Source: Liolophura sinensis (Eukaryota; Mollusca; Polyplacophora; Chitonida; Chitonidae). Taken from it: a DNA stretch of 64,000 nucleotides. Made by a program: the position numbers and the translations under genes. The DNA lies in assembly GCF_032854445.1 (NCBI RefSeq), contig NC_088307.1, forward strand, positions 21,528,017 through 21,592,016, in the 5' to 3' direction. The notes beneath the pieces were generated by a model, which saw only the letters and a list, made by a program, of their open reading frames with translations, was not told the origin of the DNA and made no database searches. Of the stretch, positions 35,304-47,110 are shown piece by piece. How positions within the stretch are numbered: position 1 is the stretch's first letter; each line of letters opens with the position of its first letter.

Positions 35304-36334
35304 AGGTGGCAGCGTATGCGCATTAAAACCAAGTGTATCTGTCATCATCGTGGAGATGAGCCATTACGAAACACGGATGCAAGAGGGTCGCCTCAGCTAA
35401 ATAACTCTACAGTACTAGAAAATTTTCAAATTTTACCTGCAAGCTGGATGAATTAATAATATTTTGTTTGAAAACTGCAGCACTAAGTTTAGCTTTGTTA
35501 AACCTTGAAGGCGGAAAGTTTTGACCCTTAGAGAGCAGTTGAGGTCGCAAAAAGGTTAGGTAAAGCAGTTCTGTATTCTTAAAAGCGAGATGATGACATA
35601 ACCATGAAATATACAAATACTCATCGCCTCCACAAATTCTGATGTGGCAAATTTTTGCATCCGACCTTCGACATTATTTGTCGCTACTCTCTTTTTTATG
35701 ACGTCATAACCACTTGTAGTTACTAAAAAAAAAGGCCGAAAGGCGTTAAGGCGGAAGTTTGGCACACGCTGAAACGTCTTGTGCCGCCCAGAACGCAATG
35801 GACACGTCTATTACAAATGTCAATCAAATTATACAATTTCATTTTTGAAATGATGTAGGCTACAACGTTCTTGTCAAACACAGCGCTCTTAAGTTGTAAC
35901 TCTCCAGCTTGTAAAGTTATTTAGTTGACTTGTCTCTTTTGACCTCCACAACTGGAGACGGGTTAGTGTATCTCCCAACAGAAAGTTTTGGCTGAGAAGG
36001 CTACAATGGTTATATATTTTAGGCCTATATTTTTTATCTCGATGACAAGTTAAGAAGTGAATTACATTATGTTGATGATATGCAACAAAATAAAGCGAAA
36101 TCTTTATGATTTTATATGTTGTATATCCAAGTAATGTAGCAAAATGTACATACACTCATGGTTGAATACGTTTAGTTATTAAACTGTTCAGCTCACTATT
36201 ACTGGCCTGTGTTAACACGTACATGAATTCCGAAGTTGAAAACTTTGCTTTTGTTTTCACATTACACATTTAAACGTATAAAAGTCAGTTAACTGAGCTA
36301 CCACTGCTACCGTACTGGGCACGCGATAAAATGG
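35304..36334. other. Probable CCN 3' UTR and flank
   Basis: AT-rich, no repeat; AATAAA at 36089. Confidence 0.4.
36089..36094 (+). terminator. First AATAAA downstream of the CCN stop codon
   Basis: This is the first canonical polyadenylation hexamer I find after the stop at 35303. It would give a 3' UTR of about 0.8 kb. The assignment rests on position alone. Confidence 0.25.
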
Positions 36335-36535
36335 TTTATTATTTATTGATATATTTGATTGCTGTTATAAGCTGTACTCAAGAAAATTTCACTTATACGA
36401 CAGCGGCCGTCATTATAGTGGGAAGAAACCGAGCAGAGCCCGTGGGAAATTGTTCGCTGGAAAGGGATGCCAGCATGAGACTTGAACATATAGCCCCCCA
36501 TATTGGTGAGAGGTTCCTGGTTCATTGTGTAGCGT
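36335..36535 (-). mobile_element. SINE family A, degenerate
   Basis: ATTTGATTGCTGTTATAAGC, then GGAAGAAACCGAGCAGAGCC; the centre is shortened. Confidence 0.7.
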
Positions 36536-36611
36536 CTTTTGTACATACGTTATTTTAACATTTCTGTACAGTATGTCAAACTGTCTTCTTTTGGGGAATT
36601 CTGCTACCATT

Positions 36612-36760
36612 TAAGCATTTACATGAACAGTTAGAATAAAACCCTAACAATGGTAAACTGACAAGAGGTCACGTTTCACCTTTAAAGTGTAAACACTTGC
36701 CAGCTTTTCACACTGTCGTCGCTGTTCTGGTCATACTCCTCGTGCAGTGTGTCTTCAGTT
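36612..36760 (+). repeat. Repeat family C copy, near full length
   Basis: AAGCATTTACATGAACAGTT to the TGCAGTGTGTCTTC end. Confidence 0.75.
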
Positions 36761-37264
36761 ATATTTTGATGGTTTCAAACTTACATCTGCCTGTTTTCTA
36801 CACGCCTACGTCGACGTCAAATACTTGGACAAAAATGAAAAACGCAATGTTGATGTATTTTTGAAAGTGTTGTTTATCGGTTGTGTGAATATGCCTGGCA
36901 TGCCTTGTTAAAGTCGTGTCTGTTTTCTAAGTTGTACAGCTCCTGTGAAAAGACACCAAGCTTCATCTGCTAAGATCCTGGGGCCAGTTGCACAAAACCA
37001 CTGTTGATTCGAATTCACATATGATTTAAAAGTTAGTTTTTAGATTCGTGGACTAAACATCGGGAACATATAAGAAGCGTTTCGCCAGCACAAATATTTC
37101 ATTTCGATCTATCTGGGGAGAGAATAATATGGTGTGTTAGAACTTTAAATTTTTACTAAAATCGAATACTGGTGTGTAATTCACCTTTAATCGTTTTCAT
37201 GTGTGTAACGTATTCAGGCTTCCCTCTCACTTTAGGACAGTTGTTTAATTTCCTGCTTGTAAGG

Positions 37265-37600
37265 GTTACACGTTATCCGGACAAGTTAAAGGTAAAACAG
37301 TCTTACTGTATCATGCGCCTTGTGAAAAATGTTTGGTAATCTTTACTGATATTAATATTCTGATTACGTGTTTCACCGAGTTCCAGAAGCACAAATGACA
37401 CCTTTTTCCTGGAGAAACTTGATTACGTTTTTCACCGAGTTCCAGAAGCACAAATGATACCTTTTTCCTGGATGAACTTCTCAGGTTCACAAAAGTTCAG
37501 CTGCTCAGTCTTCTCCGTCATTCGTGTAATTTAAATAACTTTTTGTAAAACGTTTTTCAGACGTAAATTAAATATATCTTAATCTTAAATATTTTGTTTG
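37265..37600 (+). repeat. Repeat family D copy with 59-bp internal duplication
   Basis: CTTGTGAAAAATGTTTGGTA and TTCACAAAAGTTCAGCTGCT. GATTACGT... CCGAGTTCCAGAAGCACAAA occurs at 37362 and again at 37421. Confidence 0.65.
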
Positions 37601-38164
37601 GAAGCATGATATATACTCTGTGGTCGCTGGTTCAAAACCCTCAGTAGCCACTAAGGTATTTTTGTGCAGTACGTCTTAAGGTTATCTTCGTGATGTCCAT
37701 TGGTGGTTGGTTTTATCACGTTATTACTGACTTTTTGGTTCTTAGTTTCGGGCATAATGGACATCATCTGTAAGTTTTCAGCACATTATTTTTTAATGTT
37801 TTAATGTGTTATATTTTTCCTTTCTCCCTTACACAACTTAAACCTTTGTAATATATCCCCTTGGAGTTTGGTGTATTTACAATTATTGTTTTATGTGGGT
37901 GATCGTCACGTGATCGAAGGCACGAATCGATCTCTGCTCAGAGTGATAACATGTACTGTAAGGTTCTATAACATCCAGACGCTAAATGCTAATTATTTGT
38001 CACAGTTAGTATTTATGTAAATAGTGTGGTAATTGTTTGTATTATATTTATTTACATATTATATTACAACCTCACTGTCCATTAGACTGTTTACTGTTCA
38101 CACTGCAGAACTGGAAGGTTGCTTGTTAGAAATAAAATCATTGTTATATATATATAAGTGCTAC

Positions 38165-38780
38165 CCTGTCTTTTCCTTTCTCACACACCCACTGACAGTA
38201 TCTTTTTCCTTCACACACAGCCACTAACTTTATCCTTTCCCCTCACACACAGCCCGCTGACTCTCTTCCCTCCGTACACGGTCGGTGACTGTATCTATTT
38301 CCCTTCACACACAACCGCTGTCTGTCTTTTAACTTCACACACAGCCGCTGTCTGCTTTTTCACTTCACACTTAGTCGCTGCCTTTTCTCCTCACACTGAG
38401 GTAGATCCAGGGTCAACCCTGGGTCGAGTCACACCTAAGACTTTAAAGAGGGAGTTGCAGCTTCCTCGCTTGGCATTCAGCATGAAGGGGATAGTGCAAC
38501 CCCTGGTTGACCCGTATCAGTATAATGGCTTGGACAGGGCGCCTTACTTGTCTTCGGTAAGGCGTCTCAGTTAAGCAGCACTAGATAAAAGAGCGGTGAA
38601 AATTCGTCCTACAACAAGGAGGCACATTACATTCATTCTAAGGATTCCTTCATCGTCACATGACTGACAAATTGTTAAGTACGTCGTTAAACCCCAAGCA
38701 CTCACTCACTCACTCTTTACACTGAACCGCTGACTCTGCCTTTTCCATCACACACAGCCGTTGACTCTGCCTAGTCCTTT
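38165..38780. repeat. CACACACAGCC-type minisatellite interrupted by a SINE
   Basis: Units of about 30-35 bp with CACACACAGCCGCTGWCTST followed by a CTTTT/CCTTTTC stretch, at 38165-38394 and again at 38706-38780. Confidence 0.8.
38395..38705 (+). mobile_element. SINE family B inside a minisatellite
   Basis: Starts at GTAGATCCAGGGTCAACC, without the tRNA A box, and ends in (ACTC)n. It splits the CACACACAGCC-type tandem array, which resumes at about 38706. Confidence 0.8.
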
Positions 38781-38917
38781 CGCATGCAGAGTGCGGCATT
38801 GGATAGGGGATCCCCACGCTCTCGCTGCTTGTTGGGCCTTGGTGACTGTCACCAGTCGACGAATCTCGACCTCCTTTACCTCCATGCAATATGGTATGCA
38901 TATCTGCACATTTTATC

Positions 38918-39270
38918 GGCCCCGATAGCACAGCTGGTAGAGCGTCCGCTTCGGGAGGTGGTAGATCCAGGGTCATTCCTGAGTCCGGTCAATCCTAACA
39001 CCTTAAAAGAGAAAGTTGTAACTTCCTCGCTTGGCGTTCAGCATGAAGGGGATAGTGCAACCACTGGTTGACCCGTATCAGTATAATGGCTCGCGCGGGG
39101 TGGCTTACTTGCCTTCGGTAAGTTGTCTCAGTGAAACAGCACTAGATAAAAGAGCGGTGGAAATGCATCCTGCAACAAGAAGGCACATTACATGCACTCC
39201 AAGGATTCCTTTGTCGCCATATGACTAATAAATTGTTGAGCACGACGTTAAGCCTCAAGAACTCACTGAT
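38918..39270 (+). mobile_element. SINE family B, full length
   Basis: Head CCCCGATAGCACAGCTGGTA with an A box, a degenerate B region, a body with AAGGGGATAGTGCAACC and a tail with ACGACGTTAAGCCTCAAG. This is the best reference copy of the family in the window. Confidence 0.85.
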
Positions 39271-39289
39271 TACAATTTACTTGATGAAG

Positions 39290-39408
39290 TTCTTCAGCAA
39301 CTTGCTTAAAGTCGGTAGTTTAAGCCGAGCATTTCTCCATCCATAAAACTGACCGCCATTCGTATAATGGAAAATTTTCTGAGTATGACGATAAGAAAAC
39401 AATAAAAT
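39290..39408 (+). mobile_element. SINE family E/F tail
   Basis: AACTTGCTTAAAGTCGGTAG and ATAAAACTGACCGCCATTCG. Confidence 0.5.
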
Positions 39409-39409
39409 C

Positions 39410-39466
39410 AGTCATATGACTGATAAATTGTTAAGTACGACGTTAAACCCCAAGCACTCACTCACC
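39410..39466 (+). mobile_element. SINE family B tail fragment
   Basis: Tail only: CATATGACTGATAAATTG followed by ACGTTAAACCCCAAGCACTC. Confidence 0.7.
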
Positions 39467-39567
39467 AGTAGATTTAGCCAGTGACAGAGTGATTTAAAGC
39501 AGGACTGAAGCCTTTGATCTCATGGCATGACATTGGATGGCTTAAGTGTGACGAGAATTTCTTTAGA

Positions 39568-39838
39568 TTTGATTTATTTATTCATTTGACTGGTGTTTCA
39601 CGCCGTGCTCTAGAGTATTTTACTTATACGACGGGGGTCAACATCATGGTGGGTCTAAGCGTCAAGACTCGTGTACAAGCAGTACTCGGGGCAAACCCAC
39701 GAACATCCGCAGTTTGCTGGCAGACATTCCCACGAACAACCGAAGAAAAGACAGCTTGAGCTCAACTTGAACGCACAGCAACCGCAATGGTGGTTTTGAG
39801 GGTTTTTGAGCGCTAATCACCAGGCCATTGAGGCCCCT
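39568..39838 (-). mobile_element. SINE family A, diverged
   Basis: TTTGACTGGTGTTTCACGCC at the tail and CAGGCCATTGAGGCCCC at the head end. A foreign segment near 39655-39690 interrupts the core. Confidence 0.75.
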
Positions 39839-40156
39839 AACAGATAAGTACTGTAGGTTCATTTACCATGAGATGTAGGCGTAAAAGTGAAATTTTCACA
39901 GAATATAGTTTACAAATCATCGAATATATACATAAAATGCATACATAAAATTTGATTTCTGATAAACACTTGGTTGTCATATAAAGGCCATATAGTGTAC
40001 AAGTGAACAGAAACAATCCTTCCCTGTAGACTATGTTCTACGTTTACAATGATTATCTCCCTTTCTCTGAGAGCAAGGAAGGCAACAAAAGCAAATGAAT
40101 GATCTCCCCTTCCACAGTAGCTATTGTAACCTGATTTAATAATATGTTGTGAATTT

Positions 40157-40305
40157 GTTTATTTATTTGATTGATGTTTTACGCTGTACTCAAGAATATT
40201 TCACTTATACGACCGCGGCCAGCATTATGGTGGGTGGAAACCGGGCAGAGCCTGGGGGGAAACCCACGACCATCCGCAGGTTGCCGGCAGACCTTCCCAC
40301 GAGTG
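40157..40305 (-). mobile_element. SINE family A, tail half
   Basis: Well-conserved body (GGTGGAAACCGGGCAGAGCC) cut sharply after GACCTTCCCACGAG. Confidence 0.85.
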
Positions 40306-42584
40306 AATTTGTAAATCGTATTTCTGTCATACTAATCCTCATTAAAGAACCTTTCATAAGTAATTTCAGCTTTATATTTTGTTATTTCTGAAAGTGAAAT
40401 ATATAACTTGCACTTTTTTCTTGGGCTAGTAAGCCTTACGTGCAATTTACAAGTCCATAAAAGCGAGTTATGTGTCCGTTATCATGGATTGTTTAAATCG
40501 TAATCATGCATCATAACAATCAGTTATTACTTAATGCCTTATTACCGATTTCATAAATCGCACTTTCGCACCTATGGATAGAACAGGCCACGTGCGACAC
40601 GCGCTGCCTTCCAGTTGTTTATTATTACAGAAATAAAGCCGTATAACTGGGTTGCAAATATTTCTACATATATTAATGTATTCGGTATGAGTCACGTTGT
40701 ATGAACATCACAGCGTGATCTGTACTGACGGCTCAGTTACTGGACACAAGGTAAAGCTCATGGATGTTTGAGTCAACTGGTAAACCAGCCTTTGAACGCC
40801 ACTAAAAAATTCTGACATTAGAGGGACCTGCATATGCTTCAAAAATACCCACAAAAACAGTCACCCACCTAAGTATACGTTTATACCAGAATACATTCGT
40901 TCAACTGAAGGTTAACATGAAGGTAGGCCTAAATGGAAAATTGAAAGTAATCTGAAGACAAACATAAAAGAAAAGGCAACAACAAATATAACCGAAGTTA
41001 TTTCAGAAGAGGGATCCATACAGGCCTAAACAGGCACAGACATTTGCCGGTGGAATTCTTACGATGCTTTGGGAAACACCATTTGACCGAAACTGAAAAC
41101 ACAATGTCGCGTCAACCGTACCCTACGGTGTTCAGTGTTAGAGGCGAATCCGTGTGTCGAAACAGGCAAAAGTCTACCGAGAAGGACGTTCCATGTTAGT
41201 AAGCGCAAGGCCAATTCCCAAAAACGACATATAACGTCTACGACAGCCATGCACTGTGGCCTCCTGTTTGAGACCTTGGGAAATATTGTCAGACGTATCC
41301 CACTACTACTTTCTGCATGAAAATGGCTTTAAAGTATATCAGATTTGTCTCGTAATCAGAAGGAAAACAGCTGATTTAACACTACTATATGGCAAAATAG
41401 TGAACCAGGAACGTGTGACGTCACAGCGGAACAGATGCCCTCTCGGGTTGTAGAAATATCTCGCCCTTGATTTGATAAAATTGAAAGCATGGCAGCTCCT
41501 TTGATTTTTCCTACATGGGCGTTTTTTGCTTACTTTGAAATGAAATACATGTATCCCGGTTACCCTACATCACAGAAATAAAAGTGACATTTTGTGAACT
41601 TTAAATGTAGCTCTTTATCAATGTACATGTATATGTACATTTGGTCTAGCGTTGTCTTTCTTTTTAATGAAAAGGAGAAAACTCTTTTCTCGTGTCATCT
41701 AGATACGTTTCAAGCGATAAGCTTCTAACTATAACACTGTTACGTCTCTCCCGCTTTCATTGCATACAAGTGGGCAAGCGGTCAACGCGTGAGGCCGTTT
41801 GTCCAGTCTAACGCTCGTTGAAGACCACTTGTCTTCCACTATTCAAACAATGAGTAAATGATATACATTTTGTGTCGTGATAGTTGGGGCTCAACACTTT
41901 ATTCTATTATTTACATACACTAACGAAATCAGACATTGAGAAGCAAACTGGACAAATAAATATGTAAAACTGTTCATTATACATGTACGTAGAACTGTTC
42001 ATTATACATGTACGAGATTGAAACAAAGCATAAATATCTGTAATTAGCTTCATTACTGTTTCCAACTTACGGAGTATAATTTTTAATGCCCTACGAACGA
42101 GAAAATTCGAGAATGCGTATAAGGGACAATTGGAAGTAATACTCATTGTATATCTATTGTCTATAAATCACAAGTATCACGGACATGCGCATGAATACTT
42201 AACGCACTCTGATCGTTGACCAGAAGTCCGTCCTTGCTCGAGACAAAGAGATGATTAGAGAGGCGCGCAACACAGATCAGTTTTGGAAAAGGGGAGTTGC
42301 TTCGTATTGGAGACATAACGAATGCCTTCAGCCTCTGACACTTAATGTGTTAGTGTTGTTTAAAATAACCACAGACAGAAAGGAGATTGAGCAAATAGGC
42401 CATGGAGAACTTCAGGATGATGACAATATCTAGACTTGTTGTCCTCTAAACGCTCACTGTACAGGTAGCAAGAGGTGAGTAAAAATAATTGTAAGAATTA
42501 GCCTCCAAGTCTTTTGAGGTCATCAATATCAGCTAAATTTAGGGCGATTTGCATTCTATCTGCAAAAATAATAAGAACATACAT
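40306..42584. other. Intergenic, nothing recognised
   Basis: Only a weak SINE fragment at 41780. A tandem CTGTTCATTATACATGTACG pair at about 41971 and 41996 was noted. Confidence 0.45.
41780..41860 (+). mobile_element. SINE family E/F fragment
   Basis: GAGGCCGTTTGTCCAGTCTA and GAAGACCACTTGTCTTCCAC, as in 2990-3040. Confidence 0.4.
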
Positions 42585-42722
42585 ATTCGCCTCTGTGGCT
42601 AAGTTACCCAGGGCTTTCATCTAGCTAGTGTGAAGCAAGGAATCTCTGTGGCTGGGTGTCAAAAAGACCCAGCCCCACGTACGACCAGCTTGAGCTGGGC
42701 TTGAACTTACAGCGACCGCATT
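42585..42722. mobile_element. Scrambled SINE family A fragment
   Basis: Contains a + orientation A-box stretch (GCCTCTGTGGCTAAGTTACC) followed by a minus orientation B-box stretch (GAGCTGGGCTTGAACTTACA), so it is a rearranged or chimeric remnant. Confidence 0.55.
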
Positions 42723-43464
42723 GTACGCGAAACATTTCGGGGATGAAGGCCTCGATAACTACAATAGAAAAAAGTACGTGGCCGTTGAGTATTGTCCAGT
42801 GAACGTTGGGATAATACTAACGTGTAAGCGTGACGTTGTTTGGTTGAGCTTGTTATCGCTATACATCATATTTTGCGAAATATCTTGTGTCCGCGTACTG
42901 ACCAATGGCAACCAAGAATCACACTAAGTGGTATAATAACACGAATTGTAGCTTCTAATTCGCTTAACCCGGGACAAGGGAAAGTATATTCATCGTGTTA
43001 CGTTGATATATGAGCAGCTGCAATCAAAGCGGACTGCCACTTACTCACCCTGACGATGACTATAGTTATAGTTCGAAAGCTTGGTAGATGAAGTGTACAT
43101 AATGTACAAAATTATACTAGTCGCGTTATCCATATGCAAGATTATCAAACCGCTCACCATGGAATATTTAAGACACGTAATTTTACTCATTAGCGTAGAG
43201 CATACCTTGTGCCATTTCAACATTATCGGAAAAGGTTGGCCGCTTCTCTTTCTTAGTTTTTTTGGTCTTCTTTTATGTCGAACGTGTTTTGGAATTGGTT
43301 TTACGATAACTGACCTGGAATATCCATAATGGATGATGACTGGTACACAAATGTCTGTTCGACGTACAGATTCTGAAGATGTTTTCACGAAGTTAAAAGG
43401 CAGAGCTGGACAACGATGACGTGAAAAGCTTTCTTGTGTCCTGAGCTACATATTTGATTGGTCA
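42723..43464. other. Intergenic, possible minus-strand exon
   Basis: 43206-43388 on the minus strand encodes a lysine/arginine-rich segment (KHVRHKRRPKKLRKRSG) ending at CACAAG|gtatgc. No family recognised and the acceptor is unclear. Confidence 0.2.
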
Positions 43465-44060
43465 TTAGTGTATTTGTTTATTTGATTGTTGTTTAATATT
43501 ATACTTAATTTATTTATTTATTCGATTGGTGTTTTACGCCGTACTCAAAAATATTTCACTTATACCACGGTGACCTGCCTTATGGTGGGAGGAAACGAGC
43601 AGAGCCTGTAAGATACCCATGACCATCCACAGAATGATGGTAGACCTTCCCACGTACGACCGGAAAGGAAGCCAACCTGAGCTGGACTGGAACTCACAGC
43701 AACCGCATTGGTGATAGGATCCTGTGTCATTACGCTGTACTGACCAACCGAGCCACGAAGGCCCCCAATATTATACTTAAGAATCTTTCATTTACACGAT
43801 AGCAGCCAATTTTGAGACTGGGGGAATCTGGAGTACCCAGGAAAAATCACCGACCTTTGGCAAGTTATTAGCGAACGTTCCTACGTGTGACGTGCAGATC
43901 TGAACACTGTTTCAATAGGAAACGACTGATATTCAATAAAACATGTGACTGCGCAAAAGTTTGCACATGCGTCATCAGCAGCTTACTGTCACCTAAGCAC
44001 CACAAATAGTGAGTGCAGTAGAGTACCCAAGTTCCTGTCGTATGACCTACAGCTCTTTAT
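43465..44060 (-). mobile_element. SINE family E/F split by a family A insertion
   Basis: TATTTGTTTATTTGATTGTT at the tail; after the insert come TCTTTCATTTACACGATAGC, ATCACCGACCTTTGGCAAGT and the decayed head. Confidence 0.65.
43509..43766 (-). mobile_element. SINE family A, full length, target duplication
   Basis: Flanked by a perfect 14-bp AATATTATACTTAA at 43495-43508 and 43767-43780. It is inserted in a family E repeat. Confidence 0.9.
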
Positions 44061-45940
44061 TAAAGTGGGACCACCATAATCACTCGGCCACAGCCCACTT
44101 ACGTGTTCAAGAGAATGTTGCCCATGACAAGGGTTACAAAATGTCTTTTTCATGCCAAAGCAAAAACTGTGAGTCAGCTAGCCCATGTTTAAATTTAAAT
44201 ATTTAGATGTACGGGTATTGCATATTATTCAAGAATTCTGAAAAGACCAAATAAAGACGAAAACAGACAAAAAAATACCAATAACAAAACAAAATAAACA
44301 AAACAAAAAAAGTAAGTAAAGGTATTTTTGGTACAGTTTTAACGTCGTGTCTGACTGACTTTTCCAATGAGTAAATTATTTATTTGTTCACCTTACCCTT
44401 ACACAATGACAGCTGGTCTCTTGGATAATACACATTAATGATCATTCCCAGGCTATTGCCCCAGGGGTTGGATCAAGAGCAGAGAAACATGCTACATAAT
44501 ATTTCCGGCCGACCCAGCCGTAAGCAGTGTTAGTAAAGCTGAAACAAAGTGCAAGACAAACAAAGGGTCTTTAATGAACCCAAAGGACGATGAGCTGAAC
44601 AACATGGCCGCCGATTCTTCTTCAGCACTGGGGAATACAGCCGCATTGGGCTGAACGATCGAGACGAAGAAGGGGTGTATAGGTGGGGCGATGGATCAAA
44701 GGCTGACCCACTTAGGTGGAGGACAGGTGCGATAACGGTGTCCTTGTTTGTTGATATCAATGGTATTTTAGCAATGGAAAATTGACAACATGGGGAAGGT
44801 TTAAAATATAAAAATTATTCCAAAATCGGATGAAAGAGAATAAAAACGTATTTACAAAAGGATATTTGCAGAATAATGATCTAATCAGGACTATAATGTA
44901 TGTCTAATAAATTTATTTGAATGTAAATTTGTTGTTTATATCCACATGTATTTAATCTGAATAATGATAATAGTTATGCATATATTAAAAGTATAAATAT
45001 GATATGAATCCTGGCGAAACACATTTGTTAGCTGAAAAGACCATATATAACATATTATAATATGTTTATTAAAATGAGTTACATCCTCACTTACAACATT
45101 ACAGACAATATACCATGCAAAAATGATTTTCAAGAGACTTTTGCTGTTTAAAATAAAATCGAAAAAAATTATTCAAAACCATATTTACTCTTTATTCTCA
45201 ACGTTTAGTAGTTTTTATGTTTTCTCCACCTTTAAAAGAAAAAAAACAGCACTGGGCCAAATAGATATATACATCGACAAAGTATTCCAGATAAGGGTCT
45301 AGGTGTTTTTTTTTTTAACCCATCTTCGGAATAACATTTTATATTTTTATTATTATTATTAGTTAAAGTTTATATTAATTGTCAACTTTTCTCATAATTC
45401 TAGCCCTTATTCTATTGACACCATTGACAACTGATGACTACTTCTTTTCAGATTGCCACAACTTTTTATTATAGTCCAAATTTTGTTGGTTCCGGTACAG
45501 GAATCAATTAATTAATTGATTTAATACTTATTGATTTATTTTATTAATATTTGGTTCCTGATATGGTTGATTTGAAACCTACGTTTTCCCTTCGATGGGT
45601 AATATATGGACGTAAACGTCAAGCGGCCAGTTCGCATTCCCTTCAGTCCCGAAAGGACACTGAGCCTTGTTACTGTAATTAGACCATGGAAGAGCTAAAA
45701 AATAACTTTTCGCGTAGTTACTGAGACCGACGCTGTATTCTCAGTTTACTGGGCTGTTTTTATGCACCAGGGAAATGGAGAGAGTTAAGCTAAAAAGGAA
45801 AATAAAACCTTAATCACTTAATATCTTAATATATGACTTTTGTGTTGAAAGCTGTGATTCAGGCTTTAGGTTGTAGTCCATCAAACAGAGATGGGTTATA
45901 CGGCTATCTGTCTTAACATACCAAAAATACTGTTTTCCTA
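44061..45940. other. Intergenic, AT-rich
   Basis: One weak MITE copy (44820-45200). The rest is unrecognised. Confidence 0.45.
44820..45200. mobile_element. Third, diverged copy of the same MITE family
   Basis: Interior similarity to 33340-33480: TTGTTTATATCCACA, GTATTTAATCTGAAT, ACACATTTGTTAGCTGAAAAG. The ends are too diverged to place precisely. Confidence 0.45.
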
Positions 45941-46444
45941 ACAGCTGTTACAAACATTATGATGTTCTGGAAAATATTGTTCTAATACAAAAGCTGCAAA
46001 ACGCATTTGCAGACCTCTTGGAAGCCGTAAAGCGGGATGTATTTATGCTACTACCAACCCTTTCCGGAGATTAAAAAAAAACCGTTCTGCTTACAGGACA
46101 CATGAAACGTTTGGTTTTATTTCTTAATATACAGTTTAGAATGAATACTGACATACGCATAGGTACAAAAACTTCCTCTCAGGTTACTTCTTTGGGACTT
46201 CTTGGGACGTCATCTACAAATGTCCTAAAGGATCGGCTGTCAGTGTGTGCATTAAGTAACTGCTAATGCAGCGAGTAGTGGGTTGGCTAAACGGAGAGAG
46301 CTGAGCTGGTCTCTGGTTGATCCATAACGTTATTCACGAAAACTGCACACAGCTTTACGGCTTCCAAGCCCTCTGCAGATACGGTTTATAGCTCCTGTAT
46401 TAGAACAATCTGCTTCAGCATATTACAATGTTTGTAACAGTCGT
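45941..46444. mobile_element. MITE with long terminal inverted repeats
   Basis: Left arm to 46033 and right arm from 46352 are inverted copies of about 93 bp. They share CTGTTACAAACATT near the ends and CTTGGAAGCCGTAAAGC at the inner ends. TA flanks both ends. The 318-bp centre has no transposase. Probably a non-autonomous DNA transposon moved by a TA-targeting transposase. Confidence 0.8.
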
Positions 46445-46456
46445 TAATTATAGTTG

Positions 46457-46722
46457 GTTATTTATTTATTTGATTGGTGTTTTACACAGTACTAAAGAAT
46501 ATTTCACTTATACGACGGCGGCCATCATTATGGTAGGAGGAAGCTGGGCAGAGCCCGGGGGAACCCCACGAACATCCGCAGGTTGCTGAAAGACCTACAC
46601 ACGTACGGCCGGAGAGGAAGCCAACATGAGCTGGACTTGAACTCACAGCGACCGCATTGGTGAGAGGATCCTGGGTCATTACGCTGTGCCAACGCGCTAA
46701 CCAACTGAGCCCATGTATCCTC
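46457..46722 (-). mobile_element. SINE family A, full length
   Basis: Tail to A box (GCGCTAACCAACTGAGCC). It begins 12 bp after the 504-bp MITE. No clear duplication is visible. Confidence 0.85.
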
Positions 46723-46734
46723 CATCTTGCGGTG

Positions 46735-46870
46735 CTTATAAAAAAGGCTACAGTACAGAGGGTAAAACCATAGGATCGACGGCAGTGTGATAGTCGGCAA
46801 ATGTTTACACGTAACAGGTGAAGTAACTGGTGTCAGTTTTGATTCTAACTGGTCATGTAAATGCTGTAAT
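46735..46870 (-). repeat. Repeat family C copy
   Basis: CAGAGGGTAAAACCATAGGA, GTTTACACGTAACAGGTGAA and TGGTCATGTAAATGC. Confidence 0.7.
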
Positions 46871-46999
46871 GTTAGCAATGAGACTTCCTCTAAGACCGCA
46901 CAGTCAGTTGAAAATATATATGCAGTGATGGTAACTGCAATTACTTAGATGATCACTGGTCTAGATCTACTGATTTAAAATTTTGTTTCGAATAGTTAA

Positions 47000-47110
47000 C
47001 CTTTACCGAGATAAAACTGTGACCGGATTTCACCGGTTATGTGTTATCATTTGACAACTTTAACATTGTTGTCGCCGCGTTGCTCTTACTCTGCGTGATA
47101 CAGTCCTCTA
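47000..47110 (+). repeat. Repeat family C copy
   Basis: GTGACCGGATTTCACCGGTT then ACATTGTTGTCGCCGCGTTG. Confidence 0.65.

Noticed and set aside
38930-39000. tRNA genes at SINE heads
   Set aside because: A and B boxes are present, but they continue into SINE bodies and no complete cloverleaf with acceptor stem was evident.
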